Assembly (NCBI GenBank): GCA_003526525.1
Contig: DPVV01000527.1
Coordinates: 1-17,123 of the forward strand
DNA from: Lachnoclostridium phytofermentans
Lineage (GTDB): Bacteria; Bacillota; Clostridia; Lachnospirales; Lachnospiraceae
DNA: 17,123 nt
Direction of reading: 5' to 3'
This document shows, in pieces, positions 7,241 to 14,673 of this stretch. The notes under the pieces were generated by a model. The model was not told where the DNA came from, searched no databases, and saw only the letters and a list, made by a program, of their open reading frames with translations. The stretch's first letter is position 1. Each line of letters starts with the position of its first letter. Position numbers and translations under genes: made by a program.

Positions 7241-7270
7241 ATCTGTGTTTTTCTTTGAAAATCTGTGTTT
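7241..7270. repeat. ATCTGTGTTT direct repeats upstream of -35
   Basis: The identical decamer ATCTGTGTTT lies at 7241-7250 and 7261-7270, exactly 20 bp apart (about two helical turns), ending 7 bp upstream of the -35 box. Two same-face sites in this position resemble an activator or dimeric regulator binding region. The protein is unknown. Confidence 0.5.
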
Positions 7271-7366
7271 ATTTCTAATGTTATTGATAAGCTTGGCTTA
7301 TATATCATGAAATTGCTTGATAAATAAGGCTTTGTATAAGTTTTAATGATAATTAACAAAAATCTA

Positions 7367-7413
7367 GCTGGAGAGAATACTATAAATTTATAATCTATAG
7401 TATTCTCTCCAGC
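7367..7413 (-). terminator. Rho-independent terminator of the beta-helix protein gene
   Basis: A perfect 18-bp inverted repeat (7367-7384 with 7396-7413) has an 11-nt loop. On the minus strand the stem ends in CCAGC and is followed by TAGATTTTTG, giving a short T tract. It lies about 90 bp beyond the stop codon and isolates the surface-protein gene from the nucleoside operon. Confidence 0.8.
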
Positions 7414-7506
7414 CAAATTATGAAATAATTTTTGTAATAAAGATATTATCTTATTACAAAAATGGATATTGAAGTACTGCTAAACTTTAATAAATGCACT
7501 TATTAT

Positions 7507-9735
7507 CTAGCAACTTCCAAATGATATCTTTTTCAATTCTTCTATCGTAACATTATGAGTTTCTTCTATCACACCACCGTAAATGGTCGAAGTGTCGAGA
7601 GCAGATTTTTTTGAAACACCATCCGCTGTTATATACTCAAAAATAACATAATCGTTACTCTCCTCATTATACTCTGGTTCCGTAGTATCCGTAATAAATT
7701 TATCCATAACAATCTTACCTTGATACATAAAAATTCTAGAACCGATTCCAGAGCCTAGTAAATGAGCATTAATATTTCCACCAGTTACTTCAAACGTATT
7801 AAATATCATACGATTACTAATATTAATCTCTCCATTGGAAATAGTAAAACAACTTTTATCCGTTACTTCCTCATTGCTTTCATCACGATAACCAATGTTA
7901 TCCATATTCATTATACCGCCATATACATTAACTTTCATGTAATTTAGCCCATAGATCGCATTTTGTGTACTACTAATACCATTAATTATACCATTATATA
8001 AGGAGAAAGCTCCTGCATTACCAAGATATATTCCAATGCTATTTTGTTTTGCAGTGATCGAGATATTTCCGCCAAATTGTTGGATGGAACCGCTTGGTGT
8101 TGCAATTCCATAGGAATCATCAAAAGTTTCTATCGTTAATTTATCCTCATTAGAACTTCCTGCAAAGGATAGCTTAGCATTTGTGCCTACATAAAGTCCT
8201 ACGCTATTACCACCGGTTTTTATTGAATTTTGCTTCTTGCTATTGATAAGAACATCAGATTCACCACTCACAACAAAGAACATTTTATCAGTTTGTTTTG
8301 TATAATCTACAGTCACATTCTCAAATTCAAAACTGTGTTTTCCGCCATGTACTATAATTTGATTTTTTGAAGTGGATCCGGTTATTTTAATCGAATAGCT
8401 GTTTCTTCGATAAATCTTATTTTTATAAATTAAACCGTCTGCATACACTTCTAAGTTACTAACAGATAAATTAAATACCATATCTTTTGAACTACTGTAA
8501 CCTTGCAATACATCAAAGGAACTTAAATAGTCCTTCTTAGTATGTTTTCCTGACGCAAATGTTACATCTAAAGCAAGCTTACCATCTTCACTATTTAATC
8601 TTGGCAGCCATAAGCTTAATATTCCCTTCGAGTTAATATCCTTACTACCATAGCTTTTCTGGTAGGCAGTAATCTTAGTTACTTTACCTGTTTCACTTGG
8701 TATTAGCGTAAGATATAATTTTTGTCCCTGTGAATTTTGGGGCTGTACAGAACAGTAATCTGCAAAAATTTGACCACCTGTAATAGTAATACTCATAGCA
8801 GCTATGTCGTATTCTTGTCTACTTTGCCTAAGACGATTGTCATTGGAATAGGACCAAGAATCATACACATCAGTTCCCATGCCACCATCAGCCTTAATTG
8901 TTCCTCCTGATATTACAACGGATGTACCATTTGGATTTAAACTACTGCCGATTCCTGCACCATAAGCACCAGCGATTGCAGTAACATTACCGCCGCTGAT
9001 AGTAATTTTATTTCCTTTACATTCAAAAGCATGATCACCTATTCCAGAACCTCCCGAAGTTGAATAAACAGTACCTCCGGTAATTTCTATGATTCCTGTT
9101 GATTTTTTACTGGAAAAACCGATACCACCTGAAGCATCTTTTCCACCAATTGCAGTTACATTACCACCAGTAATTGTTATACTGCCTGCTTCACCATCGT
9201 ATTCTTGATAGGGCTGATATGCATATCCACTTCCTATTCCATAACCATATTGACCGCCTTTTGCTTTTATGGTGCCACCTTTTATTATGATAGTGCCACT
9301 TCCGCCAATACCAGCATCAGCAATCCCCCCTGTTACTTCTAAGGAACCGGTACTATTGGAAGAGACTATAAATTTTCCGCCGGATTTCACACGAATACCC
9401 TCATCCCATTGACTCGTTATCTTACTCTCACCTTCTAAAATGAAGTTTGCAGCTCCACCGCCCTCAATCAAAATCGGAATATTTGAGGCAGCGGTTATAG
9501 AAATTTCTATATCACGTAACGTTATGTTTGTTGATACGCCCTTTTTAATTGTTATTGTGTTTTTATCCGTTTTACCTGTGATTGTATAATCACCAGATTT
9601 ATCTATTGTAATGTTTCCTTTACTGATATCATACGATTTCGTCTGGGCTGCAAAAACAGACTTAGACGATGATAAAAAGCAAATGACAACTATGAGTAGC
9701 ATAGTTCGAATTATTCTAATCTTATCTAGCTTCAT
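7507..9735 (-). CDS. Secreted beta-helix-like surface protein with glycine-rich repeats
   Basis: This is a 742-residue exported protein of no assigned enzyme activity. A signal peptide (1-29, cleavage near VFA/AQ) precedes a repetitive beta-rich body. Residues about 145-325 carry repeated strands of the form ITITGGNVTAIGG or VISGGTIKADGG alternating with AGIGGSG, GYGIGSG and SGIGDHA turns, as in parallel beta-helices of surface adhesins and carbohydrate-binding-domain proteins. Residues about 31-200 and 435-565 appear to be two diverged copies of the same module, joined by a non-repetitive region (330-430). A third set of strands runs to about 680. There is no LPXTG motif, C-terminal anchor or S-layer domain, so it may be released or held non-covalently; it ends in a Cys. 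The start has AAAGGAGAG eight bases upstream. It is a single-gene unit with its own promoter candidate and terminator. Carbohydrate binding or adhesion is the likely role, not shown. Confidence 0.85.
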   Translation of the reverse strand: MKLDKIRIIRTMLLIVVICFLSSSKSVFAAQTKSYDISKGNITIDKSGDYTITGKTDKNTITIKKGVSTNITLRDIEISITAASNIPILIEGGGAANFILEGESKITSQWDEGIRVKSGGKFIVSSNSTGSLEVTGGIADAGIGGSGTIIIKGGTIKAKGGQYGYGIGSGYAYQPYQEYDGEAGSITITGGNVTAIGGKDASGGIGFSSKKSTGIIEITGGTVYSTSGGSGIGDHAFECKGNKITISGGNVTAIAGAYGAGIGSSLNPNGTSVVISGGTIKADGGMGTDVYDSWSYSNDNRLRQSRQEYDIAAMSITITGGQIFADYCSVQPQNSQGQKLYLTLIPSETGKVTKITAYQKSYGSKDINSKGILSLWLPRLNSEDGKLALDVTFASGKHTKKDYLSSFDVLQGYSSSKDMVFNLSVSNLEVYADGLIYKNKIYRRNSYSIKITGSTSKNQIIVHGGKHSFEFENVTVDYTKQTDKMFFVVSGESDVLINSKKQNSIKTGGNSVGLYVGTNAKLSFAGSSNEDKLTIETFDDSYGIATPSGSIQQFGGNISITAKQNSIGIYLGNAGAFSLYNGIINGISSTQNAIYGLNYMKVNVYGGIMNMDNIGYRDESNEEVTDKSCFTISNGEINISNRMIFNTFEVTGGNINAHLLGSGIGSRIFMYQGKIVMDKFITDTTEPEYNEESNDYVIFEYITADGVSKKSALDTSTIYGGVIEETHNVTIEELKKISFGSC

Positions 9736-9772
9736 ATTAATCTCTCCTTTTAATCTTTCTGTATAAACTCTC

Positions 9773-9815
9773 TATTCAAGGCTACTAACATATATTGTCA
9801 AATATATGTCAATAT
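9773..9815 (-). promoter_or_regulatory. Candidate promoter and AT palindromes upstream of beta-helix gene
   Basis: On the minus strand two perfect TTGACA boxes lie 11 bp apart (9807-9812 and 9796-9801). The second is followed after 17 bp by TGAATA (9773-9778), an imperfect -10. Both boxes sit within inverted repeats: CATATAT/ATATATG (9789-9795 with 9802-9808) and ATATTG/CAATAT (9792-9797 with 9810-9815). A regulator binding there would occlude the -35 element. Confidence 0.4.
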
Positions 9816-9948
9816 TTTCTTTTCTTAGAGAAATCAAATGAAGCTAACGAAGAAATGGACAAGCCCTTCACTATGGTACCAGTGTATCGACGCCCTCTCC
9901 GTCAATGGTCATTGTTTATTTAGCAATCCAACCAATAGATAAAATGAA

Positions 9949-10001
9949 ATCATATAAAAAGGTTCTTAATCATTAATAGACTAAGAACCTTTTTATATGA
10001 T
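9949..10001 (-). terminator. Strong bidirectional hairpin terminator after GH43 gene
   Basis: A perfect 20-bp inverted repeat (9949-9968 with 9982-10001) has a 13-nt loop. The core GGTTCTTA/TAAGAACC is flanked by A5/T5 runs inside the arms, so in either direction the G+C part is followed by a TTTTTATAT tract. It would end transcription of the GH43 unit about 50 bp after the small ORF. Confidence 0.8.
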
Positions 10002-10053
10002 AAAATATCACTTTGAATTGATTGTTTGACTAAAAATATAGTTGTAAAAATTA

Positions 10054-10371
10054 TTATTTCTTTAATACATTCAAAAAACTAATGGTTCCTAAAACAAAAC
10101 AAACAAAAGCATATATCAATACAATAATATCGGAACAATAAAAATCAAAAACAACACTAATGATTGCCATTGCTAATAATAAAAAAATAAAATCCATTAA
10201 ACATTTTTTAAAATTTTCATAGTATCGTATCCTTCTGCTAATATCATTTTTTGATAAAAAATAATCATTCAAGCAAGTATTCACATTTGAAATCTTTGAA
10301 TTTAGCAGTATTAATGGAGTATCGATCAAAAGCATATAAACCAATGATAACTCCGGTAAATCCACCAGCAA
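10054..10371 (-). CDS. Questionable small membrane protein ORF overlapping GH43 3' end
   Basis: Up to 105 codons are open in a frame that overlaps the last 107 bp of the GH43 gene. The non-overlapping part encodes a charged segment (SRRIRYYENFKK) followed by two hydrophobic stretches, FIFLLLAMAIISVVF and IIVLIYAFVCFVLGTISFL, ending in LKK. That pattern resembles a small two-helix membrane protein. No start codon has a ribosome site; a GTG or TTG near the GH43 stop is possible. It lies before the terminator, so it would be transcribed with GH43. It may be real, a gene remnant, or chance in AT-rich sequence. Confidence 0.3.
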   Translation of the reverse strand: MLVDLPELSLVYMLLIDTPLILLNSKISNVNTCLNDYFLSKNDISRRIRYYENFKKCLMDFIFLLLAMAIISVVFDFYCSDIIVLIYAFVCFVLGTISFLNVLKK

Positions 10372-11761
10372 CTTCAGAGGAAAGATACCGGGTCAACCCA
10401 GTTCCAAGATGGATGATACCATTTTCTGATTTGACATAAAAACTGTACTCTTGGCTGCTAGAATCAATTATGAAGGAAGCACGATTGCTATCACCGAGAG
10501 AATATTCAGCTTCAATGGATTTTATATTACCAATACATAATCGTTCGACTACTCGGAAATCTTCTGGATATTTGGATATTGCAAGATCATAATGGTGGTT
10601 TTCGTCCATGTAAAAAGTTATACCTGCTTCTCCACGGTCAATTTCAATATCACAATTTATGCGACAGCAGAATTCTTTCTGCCTTAATCCGATGAAAGTT
10701 GGGGAATCAACATCATCAAGTGAGATACTATTTCCATTTAAAATAATCTGGCTTTGGGATAATGAATAGTTTTCTCTAGAAGGATGTCTTAGGTAGCACC
10801 AATCCTGTTCAAAGGCTGTATTACAAAAAGTATATTCGGTTTGGAACTCCTGCTCTTTATATGTAAAAGGTACCTCGATATATTCTGAAGTAGTACCGTT
10901 TGTGCCAGCAGTAAACCATCCATCATCATGAAATCTCACCGGTGACAGCAATACTTCTCTCCCTAAATGATGGAAGGTAGTCCACTTACCTGTCTGACGG
11001 AAACCCAAGTGTAGCATCCAAAAGCTTCCATCAGGAGCTACGATCAAATCACCATGTCCGACACCCTGAATTTGAAAACCACCTAGGTTTCTGTTCGTAA
11101 GGACCGGATTGCTAGGGTAGGATTCAAAGGGACCGTAAGGAGAAGTACTTCTAGCATAGGTGACCATATGACCATATTCAGTCCCTCCCTCTGCAGCTAC
11201 CAGATAATAATAATCTTTGATTTTATATAAATGGGGTCCTTCTAAATAACGACCACCGGAACCCTGCCAAATAGTTTTACTTGGAGAAAGCTTTTTACTT
11301 GTGTTGATGTCAATTTCACATTGAACGATGCCTGATATTCCTTCTGCATCAGATCCGTTGCTCATAAAATAACTTTTTCCGTCTTCGAAAAATAGGGATG
11401 GATCGATTCCGTCTTGATCAATGAACATTGGGTCGGACCATTCGCCATAGATATTATCAGTCCAAACGAAAAAATTCTGCTGAGTGGTGGCATTCGTGGT
11501 GGTCATGTAGAAACGACCTTCATTATATCGTATAGAAGGAGCAAAAACCCCGCCTGAACTGCTGACCCCTTGTAATGCAATTTGATCAGGCCTTGTGAGA
11601 CAGTGGCCAATCTGAGTCCAGTTTACCAAGTCCTCGCTCTCAAATAAGGGTACACTGGGAAAATACTGCATGGAACTACTAACTAAATAATATTTACCAT
11701 TTGCAGAACATACACTTGGATCAGGATAAAAGCCCCTAATTATAGGATTTTGATAATTCAT
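10265..11761 (-). CDS. GH43 family glycosidase (beta-xylosidase / alpha-L-arabinofuranosidase), intracellular
   Basis: This enzyme probably hydrolyses xylo-oligosaccharides or arabinose side chains in the cytoplasm, since no signal peptide is present. From ATG at 11761 it has 498 residues. The five-bladed propeller begins NPIIRGFYPDPS with the base Asp14. The pKa-modulating Asp120 lies in DGIDPSLFF and the acid Glu174 in YLEGPHLYK, with GVGHGD further on. This arrangement matches the Selenomonas-type beta-xylosidase (Asp14, Asp127, Glu186). The C-terminal part, from about 330, is the beta-sandwich (GH43_C2-like) domain that closes the active site. An open frame extends 23 codons further upstream, but AAAGGAGG (11767-11774) five bases before this ATG decides the start. 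It has its own promoter with tandem repeats. The neighbouring aldo/keto reductase may belong to the same pentose utilisation theme. Xylosidase versus arabinofuranosidase cannot be settled by reading. Confidence 0.92.
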   Translation of the reverse strand: MNYQNPIIRGFYPDPSVCSANGKYYLVSSSMQYFPSVPLFESEDLVNWTQIGHCLTRPDQIALQGVSSSGGVFAPSIRYNEGRFYMTTTNATTQQNFFVWTDNIYGEWSDPMFIDQDGIDPSLFFEDGKSYFMSNGSDAEGISGIVQCEIDINTSKKLSPSKTIWQGSGGRYLEGPHLYKIKDYYYLVAAEGGTEYGHMVTYARSTSPYGPFESYPSNPVLTNRNLGGFQIQGVGHGDLIVAPDGSFWMLHLGFRQTGKWTTFHHLGREVLLSPVRFHDDGWFTAGTNGTTSEYIEVPFTYKEQEFQTEYTFCNTAFEQDWCYLRHPSRENYSLSQSQIILNGNSISLDDVDSPTFIGLRQKEFCCRINCDIEIDRGEAGITFYMDENHHYDLAISKYPEDFRVVERLCIGNIKSIEAEYSLGDSNRASFIIDSSSQEYSFYVKSENGIIHLGTGLTRYLSSEVAGGFTGVIIGLYAFDRYSINTAKFKDFKCEYLLE

Positions 11762-11833
11762 AGAGACCTCCTTTATGCACATAAAGAATTTGACATAGCA
11801 TATTACTTCTCCATCGATAAGAATCCTCAACTT

Positions 11834-11862
11834 TATATAATGGTTCTTATACTACCGTTCAA
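11834..11862 (-). promoter_or_regulatory. Sigma-A promoter of GH43 gene
   Basis: On the minus strand TTGAAC (11857-11862) and TATATA (11834-11839) are separated by 17 bp, about 65 bp upstream of the GH43 ATG. It lies directly downstream of a tandem repeat that overlaps the first bases of the -35 box, so the promoter looks regulated rather than constitutive. Confidence 0.6.
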
Positions 11863-11912
11863 AAGTTTGTTATTAAGTCAACAATCAATATTTTATTATT
11901 AAACCAACAATC
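11861..11912. repeat. 26-bp tandem direct repeat upstream of GH43 promoter
   Basis: Two abutting 26-bp units (11861-11886 and 11887-11912) match at 21 of 26 positions and both end in CAACAATC. The repeat abuts and slightly overlaps the -35 box. Paired direct repeats at this position are typical of AraC-family activators of sugar genes; no such regulator lies in the window. Confidence 0.6.
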
Positions 11913-11937
11913 CATATTTTCAATTGGTACCATAATA

Positions 11938-12951
11938 TTAGTTCGAACATTCATCAAGTTTAGTTATTACATCCTTTGGTAATACAATTTCACTTGCTCG
12001 TACTACAGGTTCTAATTGTGCAGTATTACGAACAGATACCACCGGAATAATCGGTGCACTGTGATTGGTTAAGTAAGCAAGCGATAATTCAATCATGGAA
12101 TATCCATATTCTTTTTGCAGTTCTTCTAAGATTTCATATCTCTTTAAATTGCAAGGATTAATAAAAGCTCTTATCATCCTTTCAGACATTGTATTCTTTA
12201 GAAGTTCCGGTTGTGCAGTGCCATTATGATATGCACCACTATTTCGTAATTTCTCAAAAAATCCATTTGCAACAGAGGTATAAGGGATCAAAGGGATACC
12301 CGTTTTCTTATGCCATGCTAGGTAATCCATGTCAGTCAAACTAAGTGTCTTATCCGGATTCATGTTATTTTCTTTCTTTACATAAGCTAGGCTGTATTGA
12401 TTTGATAATGCTACAAAGCCTTTTTTTCCTGTAGTTTTTGCATAATCTAAAGCACTCGTTGCTCTGTCTAAATCCCAATTAGAAAAGGCATAATAACGTA
12501 TCTTTCCTTCTTTAACAAATTCCTCGCAAAAATCTACGATCTCTTCCACTGGTATTTGATTATCATCTCGATGAAGATAATATAATCCAATGCAGTCCAG
12601 GCCCAAAGTTTGTAAGCTCTCCTCTAAGTCAATTGCTACCTCTTTTTTATTCACGCGAGATCTTTTTTCTTGATCATCTAAGTTATAATGAGCACCTTTT
12701 GTCGCTATCCTGACATTTTGATAAGCGTTTCTTAATTTAAGCCATCTTCCTATGCATTGCTCACTGCTATTATCGCCTGTAGCCCAATAGCAATATACTT
12801 TCGCTGTATCAATAAAGTTACCACCAGCTGAAATAAAGGCATCTAGGACTTGATATGCTTCTTCTTCGTTTAGCTTATCACCAAAGTTACCTGCACCTAG
12901 ACAAATATTAGATACTTTCAAATCTGTATTTGGTATTACAACCTGCTTCAT
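11938..12951 (-). CDS. Aldo/keto reductase family protein
   Basis: This is a 337-residue NAD(P)H-dependent oxidoreductase of the TIM-barrel aldo/keto reductase superfamily. The catalytic tetrad is complete: Asp48 (NFIDTA), Tyr53 (KVY), Lys85 (ATKG) and His127 (YYLHRDD). The N-terminal barrel strand is ICLGAGNFG (16-24), and the C-terminal cofactor region has PIIPVVSVRNTAQLEPV, with Ser and Arg of the phosphate site. The sequence resembles the aryl-alcohol dehydrogenase-like bacterial group, which acts on sugars and aldehydes. AAGGAAGG lies about 10 bases before the start. It sits 80 bp after the zinc-ribbon membrane protein gene and 176 bp before the GH43 start, which has its own promoter. 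The substrate is unknown; a sugar or sugar aldehyde is suggested by the neighbours only. Confidence 0.92.
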   Translation of the reverse strand: MKQVVIPNTDLKVSNICLGAGNFGDKLNEEEAYQVLDAFISAGGNFIDTAKVYCYWATGDNSSEQCIGRWLKLRNAYQNVRIATKGAHYNLDDQEKRSRVNKKEVAIDLEESLQTLGLDCIGLYYLHRDDNQIPVEEIVDFCEEFVKEGKIRYYAFSNWDLDRATSALDYAKTTGKKGFVALSNQYSLAYVKKENNMNPDKTLSLTDMDYLAWHKKTGIPLIPYTSVANGFFEKLRNSGAYHNGTAQPELLKNTMSERMIRAFINPCNLKRYEILEELQKEYGYSMIELSLAYLTNHSAPIIPVVSVRNTAQLEPVVRASEIVLPKDVITKLDECSN

Positions 12952-13031
12952 ACTATTTATCCTTCCTTTTTATTTATTGTTTGATATGTAAATTACTGTT
13001 TATGTTTTTTCTATAAAGTAAGCTAATATGG

Positions 13032-13430
13032 CTAATGTAACTTCTTACCGCACTTTTGGCAAAATTCGAAATCTGAGTTTATTTTGATACCACAATATGG
13101 GCAAAAACTGAAACTTTCACTGTTGTCAAGATTTGAAGTTGTAGTTTCTGAGTTTCTATTTTTTCCAAACACTTCCTGAAGAGGATCAGACTCTTCAGAA
13201 CTGTCCATAATATCATACTTGGAAAATCGATTTGTACCTGTCGCATTATTAAAATGATAGAATGTCTGTACGATACCCACAATTATGAATATGATACCGA
13301 ACAAAGAAAAGAAAAACGGTGCATCCATCGATGATGCCATAATAGTCCAAAATATACCGAAAACAACACTTATAATAGAACCCATAGCTCCCATCGCAGA
13401 GGGCCCGCGTCCTGGTTTAATACTTTTCAC
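13032..13430 (-). CDS. Small membrane protein with C-terminal zinc ribbon
   Basis: This 132-residue protein of unknown function starts at GTG 13430. Two hydrophobic helices, about residues 16-35 (GSIISVVFGIFWTIM) and 39-60 (FFFSLFGIIFIIVGIV), are followed by a polar linker and a zinc ribbon with CPYC (Cys110, Cys113) and CQKC (Cys124, Cys127). An upstream ATG 24 codons earlier is in frame, but the codons before the GTG contain GAGGAGG (GGAGG at 13440-13444), which is clearly the ribosome site. Similar short zinc-ribbon membrane proteins are common in Firmicutes and unassigned. It is preceded by the LacLM terminator, so it begins a new unit, perhaps with the aldo/keto reductase. Confidence 0.8.
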   Translation of the reverse strand: MKSIKPGRGPSAMGAMGSIISVVFGIFWTIMASSMDAPFFFSLFGIIFIIVGIVQTFYHFNNATGTNRFSKYDIMDSSEESDPLQEVFGKNRNSETTTSNLDNSESFSFCPYCGIKINSDFEFCQKCGKKLH

Positions 13431-13550
13431 CCTAATATACCTCCTCAAATTAATATAAATAACCTTTCTTAATAGATTACTATTTATCATATCATTATTC
13501 AATATTTATTTACCAAATATTAACTTTGATTGAGGTTTTCTCTTTAAAAA

Positions 13551-13578
13551 AACTATCAACCAATAATAGTTGATAGTT
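13551..13578 (-). terminator. Rho-independent terminator of the lacLM operon
   Basis: The inverted repeat AACTATCAAC/GTTGATAGTT (13551-13560 with 13569-13578) has an 8-nt loop and on the minus strand runs straight into a T7 tract. It lies about 115 bp beyond the lacM stop codon. Confidence 0.85.
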
Positions 13579-13692
13579 CTGATGTTATAATTTTTAATTT
13601 TAATTATACTAAGTTTCTATAGTTTAACAATTCCTGTTGAAATGCTTCTGTATTATCAAAACCACATCCAAACATTTCGGAGCAAGAAACTT

Positions 13693-14673
13693 CTACATTA
13701 ATTTTGCTTTACTAATCTGGAAAGAATAGCATATATCCTCACCTGCATTGATATGATATTCTGGCTCCACATCTGCACCCCAGCTATTAATTCCTCCTAC
13801 ACCTCTGACAGCTCCTAGGATAGATAGAACTGTACGTCTCGGTAAAGGAAGTTCTTCATGATGAGTCGCATTCTCAAGTTCCTGAGCGGTATAAGGGATA
13901 CAAGAAAATGCAAATTTTTTATGAATACTAGAAATTTTCAAACCGAATTTCTCGCTATCATGATCGGTATTATTTTTCGTAGTATTTCGGTACACCTCTA
14001 CCCATTTAGTCTTCATGTGTACATTACAGTCCTGAGGTACCAAATATTTCGTAACTGGAAGACCTTCTATTTCATAGATTCCTTCTACTCCTCCATCCAT
14101 TCTATCTGGATAGGTTTCTCCTGATAGTCCTTCATAACGATAGGAGGTAGCCTTGGTTGGCATAATAAAGCGTATTCCAAAAACAGGTAACTCTGGTAGG
14201 GTAGTATTGCCATGATAGTGAACATTTACATTGATAACACCAGTTGGAAGCATCTCATATTCTACGTCTACAGTTGTAGAAGGAACAGTTATTGTCTCAT
14301 ACGTAAATGTAATTGAGGCGTTAGAGGCAAATTCTTCTGTTGAATATTGATTATTCTCAGGTCCTATTTGAGGTTTTTTCTCTTCACCATCTATTTTTAA
14401 TACAATCTTACTGCATCTGATAAAGTAGTCAGCACTTAGCCACATTCCAGAGCGTAATGGAAATCCGCTCCCTTTGTCATTGCATGTTGTTGCTCGCCAA
14501 AAGGTCGGTTTTGGACTACGATACAACCACTCTTTTCCGTCTATTACTAAGGATTCCATACCACCCACCTGATAAGAAAAGAGGTAATGAAAACCATTGC
14601 CATGAACTCCTAACACTGTGTCTCCATATACAATCTGTAATTTATTTGGATCCTTATGATTAATACAATCCAT
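13693..14673 (-). CDS. lacM: Beta-galactosidase small subunit LacM (GH2)
   Basis: This 326-residue protein corresponds to the C-terminal beta-sandwich domain of LacZ (Bgal_small_N). It carries PTFWRATTCNDKGSG near 93-107, RFIMPT, YEGLSGETYPDR, THHEELPLPRRTVLS, and RGVGGINSWGADV, in which Trp298 matches LacZ Trp999 of the galactose site. It therefore completes the active site of LacL and is not active alone. The ATG at 14673 lies inside the last codons of lacL (14-bp overlap) with AGGAGGTGA nine bases upstream. Length and overlap match the LacLM heterodimers of Leuconostoc and Lactobacillus, whose overlap is likewise under 20 bp. A frameshifted lacZ is unlikely because both ends are intact and the ribosome site is perfect. 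Confidence 0.95.
   Translation of the reverse strand: MDCINHKDPNKLQIVYGDTVLGVHGNGFHYLFSYQVGGMESLVIDGKEWLYRSPKPTFWRATTCNDKGSGFPLRSGMWLSADYFIRCSKIVLKIDGEEKKPQIGPENNQYSTEEFASNASITFTYETITVPSTTVDVEYEMLPTGVINVNVHYHGNTTLPELPVFGIRFIMPTKATSYRYEGLSGETYPDRMDGGVEGIYEIEGLPVTKYLVPQDCNVHMKTKWVEVYRNTTKNNTDHDSEKFGLKISSIHKKFAFSCIPYTAQELENATHHEELPLPRRTVLSILGAVRGVGGINSWGADVEPEYHINAGEDICYSFQISKAKLM

Larger units (their letters stand above)
7149..7506. other. Intergenic region, promoter plus terminator
   Basis: This 358-bp AT-rich gap holds, in minus-strand order, the hairpin terminator of the beta-helix gene, a small ATAAGC/GCTTAT inverted repeat near 7287-7301, two ATCTGTGTTT repeats, a sigma-A promoter and two TTTACGT repeats. 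A 78-codon open frame crosses it on the minus strand, but it spans the terminator and promoter and has no ribosome site or coding character. Confidence 0.7.
9736..10053. other. Intergenic region with promoter, GC-richer island and terminator
   Basis: This 318-bp gap contains the leader and promoter candidate of the beta-helix gene, then a stretch at 9838-9911 with about 50% G+C in otherwise very AT-rich DNA, then a strong hairpin terminator. The GC-richer part has a 34-codon plus-strand frame (9838-9942) starting MKLTKKW, without a ribosome site. I recognise no RNA or mobile-element end in it. Confidence 0.6.

Noticed and set aside
7180..7416. 78-codon minus-strand ORF in the gap before the lipoprotein gene
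   Set aside because: It covers a terminator stem and a promoter, has no ribosome site and ends just before the lipoprotein start.
14660..14673. Frameshifted lacZ pseudogene
   Set aside because: A perfect Shine-Dalgarno, intact LacM start, and known LacLM architecture with similar overlap show two true genes.
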